Positions 7,115 to 13,075 of a stretch of 13,895 bases of DNA are shown piece by piece. The stretch lies in the NCBI GenBank assembly GCA_016783285.1, contig JADHWW010000057.1, positions 1 through 13,895 of the forward strand, read 5' to 3'. The position numbers and the translations under genes were made by a program. Under the pieces are notes generated by a model. The model was not told the origin of the DNA, did not search any database, and saw only the letters and a list, made by a program, of their open reading frames with translations. The stretch's first letter is position 1; each line of letters opens with the position of its first letter. Origin of the DNA: Anaerolineae bacterium (GTDB lineage: Bacteria; Chloroflexota; Anaerolineae; B4-G1).

Positions 7115-7807
7115 TCACATCAACCCTTCCAGTGCCTCTCTCGACGCCGCCTCCACCTCGTCGTGGATGCTCCGCCCGTGCGTATCCATCGTCACCACCA
7201 CAGGGAAGTTCTCGACGCGGATTACCCAGAACGCCTCCGGCACGCCGAACTCGTCCTTCTTGTATACCGCCACGACTTCCTTCACCGCGTCGGCGATGAG
7301 GGAGGCGGCCCCACCGACGGCGTGGAAGTAGACCGCGCCGCGCTCCTGGCAGGCGCGCAGCGTCCCTGGCCCCATGCCTCCCTTGCCGATGACGCCGCGC
7401 AGCCCGAAGTGGGTGATGACCTCCGGCTCATACACCTCCTCGCGGATGGAGGTCGTCGGGCCGGCGGCGACAAAGTGCCATCTGCCTTCCTCGTCCTGCC
7501 GCACGACAGGCCCACAGTGGTAGATGACGCTGCCGTGGAGCAGTCGCCGCAGTTCCTCGTACAGCGGTCTCTCGCTTTCGGGCACTGCGTCGGTGCGCTG
7601 TCCTGAGCCTGCCTGCCCTGAGCGTAGCCGAAGGGTCGAAGGAGCCTGCCCTGAGCTTGTCGAAGGGCGGATAAAGTTCTCGATCAGGTACTTGTGTGCC
7701 GCGTCGCGCCCGGTGACCATCACGCCGCTCAGCCGCACCGCGTCACCGACGTGAAGAGCGCGGATAGATTCTTCAGAAATCGGAATCGTCAGATCATAAG
7801 TTGCCAT
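7115..7807 (-). CDS. Class I fumarate hydratase, beta (C-terminal) subunit with an in-frame repeat insertion
   Basis: This is the small subunit of a two-subunit iron-sulfur fumarase/tartrate dehydratase, which interconverts fumarate and malate. Family signatures are LTIPISEESIRALHVGD at the N-terminus, TGRDAAHK (residues 32-39), AAGPTTSIRE (114-123), the GKGGM segment (141-145) and FHAVGGAASL (161-170). About 25 residues (48-72) beginning PSTSSGQA are low-complexity, match no part of fumarase, and are encoded by two copies of a dispersed repeat at 7611-7667; the frame is kept. The insertion falls between the TGRDAAHK helix and the strand at GSVIYHCGP, probably a surface loop. AAGGAG precedes the ATG. 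The alpha subunit is not adjacent: the MNT/HEPN pair lies between them. Tartrate dehydratase is the alternative substrate assignment. Confidence 0.9.
   Translation of the reverse strand: MATYDLTIPISEESIRALHVGDAVRLSGVMVTGRDAAHKYLIENFIRPSTSSGQAPSTLRLRSGQAGSGQRTDAVPESERPLYEELRRLLHGSVIYHCGPVVRQDEEGRWHFVAAGPTTSIREEVYEPEVITHFGLRGVIGKGGMGPGTLRACQERGAVYFHAVGGAASLIADAVKEVVAVYKKDEFGVPEAFWVIRVENFPVVVTMDTHGRSIHDEVEAASREALEGLM
7611..7667. repeat. Two copies of a GCCTGCCCTGAGC...CGAAGGG dispersed repeat inside fumarase beta
   Basis: Unit 1 (7611-7635) and unit 2 (7644-7667) share GCCTGCCCTGAGC and CGAAGGG and differ only in the central bases (GTAGC versus TTGT). A partial third copy, CCTGAGCCTG, precedes at 7602. 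Each unit is an imperfect palindrome (CCCT...AGGG). The sequence resembles the dispersed CCCTTCGACAAGCTCAGGG-type repeats seen in many environmental genomes (recollection). On the coding strand it is translated as PSTSSGQAPSTLRLRSGQA. Confidence 0.85.
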
Positions 7808-7839
7808 AGATGACTTACTCCTTAAACTTATATCTTACC

Positions 7840-8247
7840 TTATCGCCCGTCCTGCTCGCTCCGCAGGCTCTCTTCGGCCCAGCGGACCACCGCTTCGGCA
7901 AGGGCGAGGACTTCCCGGTATTCCTCACGGCTGGTCGGCGGCGTGAGGCCGGGATATCGGGCGAAAACGGCAAACCGTGTAAGCCGCTCGACCTGTCTGA
8001 TGGATTCCGGAACTTCGTGACCGGCCCTTTCGAGCCATGTCAGCAACCCGGCAAGATCATGAACATAAGGGAATTCTACATCGTGCTGGACCAAAAGGGC
8101 TTTGATCGCTTTCTCCGCAGCCTGTTGCGCGTTGAAACATAGGTCTTCCAGGTAGATGCCCGGCTCTTCTGTCCGGGCCACTATCAGGTTACTTCGGGCC
8201 CTGTTCAGCCACTCCCTGGGGTCATCCGGAGGGTAGCGTTCAGGCAT
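7840..8247 (-). CDS. HEPN-domain protein (toxin-like partner of the MNT gene)
   Basis: The 135-residue, mostly helical protein matches the HEPN family (PF05168-like): an N-terminal helix WLNRARSNLIVA (13-24), the CFNAQQAAEKAIKALL signature (37-52), YVHDL (61-65) and ARYPG (96-100). HEPN proteins paired with MNT nucleotidyltransferases form toxin-antitoxin-like modules in which HEPN is often an RNase. Here the canonical R-x4-6-H catalytic motif is not evident near the ARYPG segment, so nuclease activity is doubtful. GGAGG stands 7 nt before the ATG. The gene overlaps the MNT gene by 8 bp. The pair sits between the fumarase alpha and beta genes in the same orientation. Confidence 0.85.
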   Translation of the reverse strand: MPERYPPDDPREWLNRARSNLIVARTEEPGIYLEDLCFNAQQAAEKAIKALLVQHDVEFPYVHDLAGLLTWLERAGHEVPESIRQVERLTRFAVFARYPGLTPPTSREEYREVLALAEAVVRWAEESLRSEQDGR

Positions 8248-8569
8248 GATAGACCTCCTGTCCCTCTCGTAAAGCGGGGGCGATGACGAGGCAGTGGGTA
8301 TGGCGGTATCGCTCCACCTGTTCCGGGGTGACCAGAATCACATCCACCGCCTGTCCCACTCCATGCAAATTCATGTAAATGTCGCCGACAAGACGATTCT
8401 GGTCAAATTCCCCACTTTTGATCACCAGCAAATCTACATCGCTGTGAGGTCTCATCTGTCCCCGAGCCGCCGAGCCAAACAGGATGATCCTATCCGGCTG
8501 GGCCACCCGCACGATTCGCCGGAGGATTTCCTCAAGGGTTTCCTGGCTCAACACCGCCTTTCTCTCCAT
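8240..8569 (-). CDS. MNT-type minimal nucleotidyltransferase (antitoxin-like partner of HEPN)
   Basis: The 109-residue protein has the minimal nucleotidyltransferase signature: FGSAARG (31-37) followed by SDVDLLVI (43-50), with a third acidic residue at D76 in AVDVILV. G32-S33, D44, D46 and D76 would form the nucleotide and metal site. In MNT/HEPN modules this protein modifies (for example AMPylates) or sequesters the HEPN toxin. The ATG at 8569 is chosen; an upstream in-frame TTG at 8611 would add 14 residues unlike the family. MNT precedes and overlaps HEPN, the usual order for a coupled pair. Confidence 0.87.
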   Translation of the reverse strand: MERKAVLSQETLEEILRRIVRVAQPDRIILFGSAARGQMRPHSDVDLLVIKSGEFDQNRLVGDIYMNLHGVGQAVDVILVTPEQVERYRHTHCLVIAPALREGQEVYHA

Positions 8570-8794
8570 AACCCAATGCCCCTGCTCCAACGACAGGCCG
8601 TCGCTGAGCAATTGAGACTGGCTACAAGCACATCCCGCCCAACATCAGACATCACTGCATCCCCGCCCCTGACCTCAGTTTCACCCGCCCAAACCTGCCA
8701 TTCCTCATCGGGGGAGATCGAGCAGGAACTATAGGGCCGCAGCAGACCCCCGCCTCCATCCCCTTGGGCTTTGGCATTTGTCATTTGTCATTTG
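8570..8794. other. 225-bp spacer between fumarase alpha and the MNT gene, no convincing gene
   Basis: An open frame on the minus strand (8784-8548) starts inside the heptamer repeat and runs into the MNT gene in another phase. Its translation has low-complexity glycine/arginine-rich composition and no recognisable domain. No clear promoter for MNT/HEPN was found by eye. The spacer may be the boundary of the inserted module. Confidence 0.5.
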
Positions 8795-8795
8795 C
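8775..8795. repeat. 7-bp tandem repeat directly after the fumarase alpha stop
   Basis: CATTTGT, CATTTGT and CATTTGC follow one another on the plus strand and abut the TAG of the fumarase alpha gene; on the coding strand the unit is ATGACAA. Similar short tandem phrases follow other stops in the window. Confidence 0.75.
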
Positions 8796-9664
8796 TACTC
8801 GAATTCCACCTCTCCATCCTGTACAGTCATCCGCGCCCGCCGGCAGGCCCAGCACATGTAGGCGATGCTCACGAAGTAGCAGGCCGGGAGACGGTGGTAA
8901 GCCCCGATTTTGACGCCGAATACGGTCGTCTTTCCCCCGAAGCCCATCGGCCCGATGGACAGTTCGTTGCACTCGCCGAGCAGCCGCTCTTCCAGCGCCG
9001 CCAGTTCCGGCACTGGGTTGGTCTCGTCCAGCGGGCGGAAGAGTTGCTCCTTGGCATGGACGTAGCCGGTGCCCCGGTCGGCACCGATGGCCACCCCCAG
9101 CACCGCCGGCGCGCATCCCTTCCCCTGTGCCTGATAGATGGCGTCCAGGACCACTTTGCGCACCCCCTCCAGATCCCGTCCGGCCTTCAACGGCCCGTAG
9201 GGCAGCTTGTACTGCGCGCCCACATTCTCGCTCCCGCCACCCTTGAGAAGTAGATCCACTCGCAGATCATCCTCCTCCCATTCCTCGAAGTGGAAGGTGG
9301 GAAAGCCCACCCCCAGATTGTTCCCGCTGTTGCGGCCGGTGAGGGAGTCCACCGCGTTGGGCCGCAGGTAGGCCCGGCGGGTGGCCTCGGCCACCGCCGC
9401 CTCAATCTGCGTCCGCAATTGGCGGGTGCTGACACCCTGGGAATGGTAAACGTAAAAGATGGGCACACCAGTATCCTGGCAGATGGGAGTGGAGTTGGCA
9501 CGGGCCAGCGCCACGTTCTCCAGAACAGTCTCCAGCGCTCCGGCGGCGGCTGATCCCGGCTCCTCGCGGGCCTGTGCCGCCAGCAGCGCCGCCTCCACGT
9601 CAGCCGGCAAGTCGGTCGCTGCCCGGCGGATCAGTTCAACGAAAGATTCGATCTGGTCGTTCAA
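8795..9664 (-). CDS. Class I fumarate hydratase, alpha (N-terminal) subunit
   Basis: The 289-residue large subunit of an oxygen-sensitive [4Fe-4S] fumarase (or L(+)-tartrate dehydratase) has CQDTG (C62), NSGNNLGVGFP (112-122), LLKGGGSENVG (139-149), GKGCAP (C184) and the C-terminal MCWACRR (C271/C274). Three of these cysteines, C62, C184 and one of the last pair, should hold the catalytic cluster. The start codon is TTG at 9664: AGGAGG, which overlaps the stop of the upstream gene, lies 6-7 nt away. Only 10 bp separate it from the U32-like gene, so the two are coupled. The beta subunit is nearly 1 kb downstream, beyond the MNT/HEPN pair; in most genomes alpha and beta are adjacent. Confidence 0.92.
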   Translation of the reverse strand: MNDQIESFVELIRRAATDLPADVEAALLAAQAREEPGSAAAGALETVLENVALARANSTPICQDTGVPIFYVYHSQGVSTRQLRTQIEAAVAEATRRAYLRPNAVDSLTGRNSGNNLGVGFPTFHFEEWEEDDLRVDLLLKGGGSENVGAQYKLPYGPLKAGRDLEGVRKVVLDAIYQAQGKGCAPAVLGVAIGADRGTGYVHAKEQLFRPLDETNPVPELAALEERLLGECNELSIGPMGFGGKTTVFGVKIGAYHRLPACYFVSIAYMCWACRRARMTVQDGEVEFE

Positions 9665-9674
9665 ATCAGTCCTC

Positions 9675-10628
9675 CTACGGCTGCGGAATCGCTAGGTCGG
9701 GTGCACCCAGCGCGGACAACTTGAGATCAGGATTGTTCTCCTGGATGATCTCGTGGATAATCTGAGCATACTTGACCTTGACCCGTCCCCAGTTGGCCAG
9801 CATACCCTCGTCAACCCACGGCTTATAGAGTGCCGCCCCGGTCGCAGCACACGCCGGGCCGGGCTCGATCTTGAAGTAGCAGGGGGAGCAGACGCGAGCC
9901 ATCTCTGGACCGTCATAGAAGCGCATATAGCCGCCGAAGGAATCGGCGAGAATGATGTGCAGGTCGAGGGGAATGTCAACCGCCTGCCGGATGGCGGCGA
10001 ACTGGGGCAGCGTCAGGTCGGCGACTGGATTGAACGTCCCGGCTCCTAGCATCTCCAGCACCTTACCGCCAGCAGCATTGGCGTGCCCGGCGTAGATGCT
10101 CACCTTGAAGATAATATCTTGGGGGATGTCACCGTTCTTCTTCATCTCGTTGAGCAGCCAGAGTTCCCCTTCGTCCACCACCAGGAAACCGCGGAAGCCG
10201 AGATCAATGCAGGTCATAATGTCGGCGATGGTTTGATTCAACATCTTGGATCCCCGGCAACGGATGCCAGAGAGTGCGCCTTCGGGCGTGGCCAATTGCC
10301 GTCCGATGTCCCACCCCGCGCGTGGCCCCGGCGTGAGGATGACTTCCATCCTGGCGTCGGCGGCCATCTGGGCAAAGTCCTTCAGTTCGGCCCTGTCCAA
10401 CAGCGTCGCGCCCATCACCACCGAGATGAGGCGGTGGATGGGAATGTTACGCTTGCGCGATTCGTCAATCACTGCTTCCAGTACCTTCGGGCGCTCTACG
10501 CCGGAGACCTCCATGCGGTAATGCGCCCCATCGGGGAAGGTCTTGGTGCTGCTGGGCAGATCGTAAGCATCCTGTCCAGGAATGCCTACCTTCTCCATCA
10601 TCTTAGCAACGTCTTTCATGCTGGGCAT
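9675..10628 (-). CDS. TIM-barrel protein, possibly peptidase U32-like; function unknown
   Basis: The 317-residue soluble protein has alternating beta-alpha segments consistent with a TIM barrel, for example MEVILTPGPR (94-103), GFRGFLVVDEGE (144-155), IIFKVSIYAGHANA (172-185) and LDLHIILADSFGGYM (221-235). Cysteines C247 and C250 (VCSPC) and C260 (GPAC) cluster near the C-terminus and could bind metal or an Fe-S cluster. The overall look recalls proteins labelled U32 family peptidase in anaerobic bacteria, but I do not recognise a catalytic motif with confidence. The ATG at 10628 has GGAGGAGGG upstream; the frame continues to 10685, but that extension crosses the REP-like palindrome and is rejected. 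Its stop (TAG) is part of the Shine-Dalgarno of fumarase alpha, tying its expression to fumarase. Confidence 0.75.
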   Translation of the reverse strand: MPSMKDVAKMMEKVGIPGQDAYDLPSSTKTFPDGAHYRMEVSGVERPKVLEAVIDESRKRNIPIHRLISVVMGATLLDRAELKDFAQMAADARMEVILTPGPRAGWDIGRQLATPEGALSGIRCRGSKMLNQTIADIMTCIDLGFRGFLVVDEGELWLLNEMKKNGDIPQDIIFKVSIYAGHANAAGGKVLEMLGAGTFNPVADLTLPQFAAIRQAVDIPLDLHIILADSFGGYMRFYDGPEMARVCSPCYFKIEPGPACAATGAALYKPWVDEGMLANWGRVKVKYAQIIHEIIQENNPDLKLSALGAPDLAIPQP

Positions 10629-10660
10629 TGCTTTTCCCTCCTCCGTTGTGATATGGATTC

Positions 10661-10714
10661 GTAGTAACGACTTTAGTCGTTTCAACGAGCAACAACGACT
10701 GAAGTCGTTACTAC
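10661..10714. repeat. Paired REP-like palindromic element
   Basis: Arms at 10661-10681 and 10694-10714 are inverted copies matching 20 of 21 bp (one T/C difference), separated by 12 bp. Each arm contains its own smaller palindrome, AACGACT-NN-AGTCGTT. This nested design is typical of REP/BIME elements mobilised by RAYT-type transposases (family knowledge). It lies between the C39-like gene stop and the U32-like start and could also act as a transcript-end hairpin. Confidence 0.8.
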
Positions 10715-10724
10715 ATCTATAGTT

Positions 10725-11462
10725 TTACTCAGGGCCGGCGATCCACCGGCCGTCTACGACAAATTGGCGCCGGCCATCCACGGCCATCGCCTCCCAGACT
10801 CTCCCGCCCGGCGCTGGCGACGTGCCGCACACAGTGACCGCCATCTCACCTAATTGCGCCCAGGCCAGGGCGAACTGCTCGTAAGCGAAGTGCTTCGTCG
10901 CCCCGTCGTAGGCATCCACCAGATAAAGCCCCTCCTCATCGTAGCCGACAGCGACGAACGTATGTTGCCACTGCACGACAGGCGACGTCGCGCCGTCGGA
11001 CGAGGTCCACGACTGCATCTCCGAGAGCCTCATATCATAAGTGGCCCAGACAATGGCAGGCCGCCCGGCAGCCAGTTCCACCTTCAGGTCATCCAGGCTC
11101 CAGTCTCGCCGGGCCCGCGCATTGAGCCCGAAACTGCGCAGCGTGGCCGCGACTGGTCCAACGTATACACCATACCCAACAGGCGGCATGCTTCCCGGAG
11201 GCAGATCCACATCGCCCACGAAGCCTCGGTTGGGGTTATCGGACTTGGGCAGTCGCCGGAAGAACTCATCCTCGGCAAACGCTACTCCCCAAAAAGCCGC
11301 AATATCCGTCGCCGAGCGGGACTCGCAACTCAGGTTATGCTCCTGTGGATGACCTACCACGCCCCCCACGAACGCCGATGGCGGCAACTCGTCCGCGCGG
11401 GCGGTCGAAGACAGAAGCAATGCAACTAAGCAGAAAACAACAGCAACGACTACTCGTCTCAC
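10725..11462 (-). CDS. Secreted C39-like papain-fold cysteine peptidase
   Basis: The 245-residue protein starts with a Sec-type signal peptide: MRR, a hydrophobic stretch (4-18) and a likely cleavage site after TARA (residues 20-23). The mature part resembles the peptidase C39-like family (PF13529 type): a probable nucleophile C46 in HNLSCESRSATD, H167 in WQHTFVAVGY and D183 in LYLVDAYDG, giving a Cys-His-Asp set. It would act outside the cytoplasmic membrane, possibly as a protease or an inactive binding domain. The start codon is GTG with a weak ribosome binding site. It follows the CooC gene by 44 bp in the same orientation but is unrelated in function. The substrate is unknown. Confidence 0.8.
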   Translation of the reverse strand: MRRVVVAVVFCLVALLLSSTARADELPPSAFVGGVVGHPQEHNLSCESRSATDIAAFWGVAFAEDEFFRRLPKSDNPNRGFVGDVDLPPGSMPPVGYGVYVGPVAATLRSFGLNARARRDWSLDDLKVELAAGRPAIVWATYDMRLSEMQSWTSSDGATSPVVQWQHTFVAVGYDEEGLYLVDAYDGATKHFAYEQFALAWAQLGEMAVTVCGTSPAPGGRVWEAMAVDGRRQFVVDGRWIAGPE

Positions 11463-11506
11463 AGCGCCTAGCCTACTCGTCTACTCACTTCCCCATCTAC
11501 TCACCC

Positions 11507-12286
11507 TCACAACGCCTCCAGCGCCGCCGCAATCGCCCGCGCCTCCTCGACGGCCCGGGGTGCAGCGTCGAAGACCCCCTCGCCCTGCAAGTCCGCCTCG
11601 GTCAACTCAGGATTGGCAGAGAGATAACCAAGCACCGGTACGGGACTGCCAGATTGAATGAAAGCCCCATCACTCTCACCGCGCACCTTGTTGCCCACTA
11701 CATAGACGCGATTGATGCCAATATCGGCCGCCAACTCGCGAATACGCTCCGCCGTAGCCAGGCTGCGCCGCCCCGGCTCCACGACGACCAGGAAGGCATC
11801 CACCGCCCGCGCTGTCGCCCGGCCCAGGTGTTCCACCCCGGCCTCCATGTCGAGAATCAGCATCTCGTCGCGATAGAGCAGCAGGTGGGTAACCAACGCC
11901 CTGAGCAGCGCGCTTTCGGGGCAAATGCAACCGCTACCGCCGGACTCGATGGTGCCCAACCGAAGAAAGCGGATCCCGCGATAGGAGACGCTGAAACGGT
12001 CGGGGATGTCGTCCACACGGGGGTTGAGGCTGAAGAAGCCACCGGAAGTGCCTGGCTTCGCGCCCGTGCGCTCGTAGATCAGTTCATCCATCCTGGCTAC
12101 CGGCGTGACCTGAGCGACCAGGTCGGGAGGGAACCCCAATGCCTCGGCCAGCCCACCGGCCGGATCGGCGTCAATGGCGACGACACTGCGGCCCCGTTCC
12201 GCGTAAATGTGGGTCAGAAGTGCAGCGAGGGTCGTCTTACCCACCCCTCCTTTGCCACTGATGGCGATCTTGTTCAACTGAGTCAT
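11507..12286 (-). CDS. cooC: CooC-like P-loop ATPase, carbon monoxide dehydrogenase nickel-insertion factor
   Basis: The 259-residue MinD/ParA-class ATPase has a deviant Walker A GKGGVGKT (11-18), switch acids in AIDADPAGG (37-45), DMEAGVEHLGR (146-156) and the NK base-recognition motif at 199-200. The C120-x-C122 pair in SGCICPE is the diagnostic metal-binding motif of CooC, which dimerises around Ni/Zn to mature the C-cluster of CO dehydrogenase. AcsF, the acetyl-CoA synthase maturation paralogue, is the close alternative. Its start overlaps the Uma2 stop by ATGA. No CODH/ACS gene is in the window, so the target is expected upstream, beyond 13895. Confidence 0.88.
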   Translation of the reverse strand: MTQLNKIAISGKGGVGKTTLAALLTHIYAERGRSVVAIDADPAGGLAEALGFPPDLVAQVTPVARMDELIYERTGAKPGTSGGFFSLNPRVDDIPDRFSVSYRGIRFLRLGTIESGGSGCICPESALLRALVTHLLLYRDEMLILDMEAGVEHLGRATARAVDAFLVVVEPGRRSLATAERIRELAADIGINRVYVVGNKVRGESDGAFIQSGSPVPVLGYLSANPELTEADLQGEGVFDAAPRAVEEARAIAAALEAL

Positions 12287-12978
12287 TTAGTCGCCTCCCC
12301 ACGCAGGCGAGTCAGTTCAGCCCGCAGCCGCTCGACCTCAGTTTCTGCCTGGCGGCGGGCCTCCTGCGCCTCCAGCGGTGTCAACAACTTCTCCCCCGTC
12401 GCCGGATCAACCAGTCGTAGCATCTCTCCCTCCACCCGTAACTCCAGCCCCAGCACCCGGCTCACCAGCGGCTCCTCGTCCTCTATCTGGCGGTAGCCCC
12501 ATCTCGCCAGCCGAAAGCCCACCAGCCGCGGCGTCAGATACTCCCCGAACGGATCGAACAGAAAGTACTCCTCCACCCCCAGCACTTCGTAGACGCCTTT
12601 TTTCGATCCCAGGTCCTTCTGACGAGTACCCCGCGAGGTCAGTTCAAACACCACGTCCGGCCCCTTGTTCTCTTTCCACACCTGGTAGATACGACGGTCG
12701 CGCTTCGGTACTCCCCTGACGACGAAGACGTCCGGCGCGACGACTTCGGTGGGGTCGCCCTCCTCGTAATAGACGAACAGGTTGCCGGCGACGTAAACGT
12801 TGGGGTCATCACGGAAGTAGTCGTTCAGAGCCTCGCGCAGATAGATCAACAGGTTGATGTGCCTGTCAGTTTCGGCTATAGGCTCTCCATCCAATTCGGG
12901 GTAGTAGACAGGCGGACGGAATATGACGCGCGGGCGCACGTCGTATTCAACCGTGGCAATTTCCTTCACTTCAGCCAT
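12283..12978 (-). CDS. Uma2-family (DUF820) PD-(D/E)XK nuclease-like protein
   Basis: The 231-residue protein matches the Uma2 family, common in cyanobacteria and Chloroflexota, with a restriction-endonuclease-like fold. Core residues visible are D83 in VVAPDVFVV and E112 in VFELTS, with the lysine-rich KDLGSKK segment (121-127), then YEVLGVEEYFLFDP (130-143). Residues ~201-226 form a charged helix, probably a coiled coil (EAQEARRQAETEVERLRAEL). AGGAG precedes the ATG by 5 nt. The stop overlaps the CooC start by ATGA, so CooC translation depends on this gene's readthrough. Uma2 proteins are often associated with mobile or stand-alone genes; the biological role is unknown. Confidence 0.88.
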   Translation of the reverse strand: MAEVKEIATVEYDVRPRVIFRPPVYYPELDGEPIAETDRHINLLIYLREALNDYFRDDPNVYVAGNLFVYYEEGDPTEVVAPDVFVVRGVPKRDRRIYQVWKENKGPDVVFELTSRGTRQKDLGSKKGVYEVLGVEEYFLFDPFGEYLTPRLVGFRLARWGYRQIEDEEPLVSRVLGLELRVEGEMLRLVDPATGEKLLTPLEAQEARRQAETEVERLRAELTRLRGEATK

Positions 12979-13004
12979 TGGCTACTCCTGCAGGGTCTCG
13001 TGAT

Positions 13005-13059
13005 AAACTGGCGACCGGTAAATCACAGTGTACCACCGAATTTACCAATTTACCAGTTT
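13005..13059. repeat. Nested inverted repeat between the Hdr-like and Uma2 genes
   Basis: Outer arms AAACTGG (13005-13011) and CCAGTTT (13053-13059) enclose inner arms GGTAAAT (13017-13023) and ATTTACC (13040-13046). A second ATTTACC (13048-13054) makes an 8-bp tandem repeat on one side. RNA could form a two-part hairpin; there is no T-run that would make it an obvious terminator. Confidence 0.6.
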
Positions 13060-13075
13060 CCCCATCTACCACCCC

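Noticed and set aside
7600..7669. Small CRISPR-like or IS end signal
   Set aside because: There are only two full units with no spacers of regular length, no cas gene and no transposase; a dispersed palindromic repeat explains it better.
8570..8611. TTG start extending the MNT gene
   Set aside because: It would add 14 residues not typical of minimal nucleotidyltransferases; the ATG at 8569 fits the family N-terminus.
8548..8784. Small minus-strand frame between fumarase alpha and MNT
   Set aside because: It begins inside a heptamer tandem repeat, is low-complexity, has no ribosome binding site and overlaps the MNT start in another frame.
10629..10685. N-terminal extension of the U32-like gene
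   Set aside because: The extra 19 codons are encoded partly by the REP-like palindrome, while the ATG at 10628 has a strong GGAGGAGGG upstream.
11345..12496. Plus-strand open frame of 383 codons opposite CooC and Uma2
   Set aside because: It is the mirror of genes with clear Walker A, CxC and PD-(D/E)XK motifs; its composition is shadow-like.
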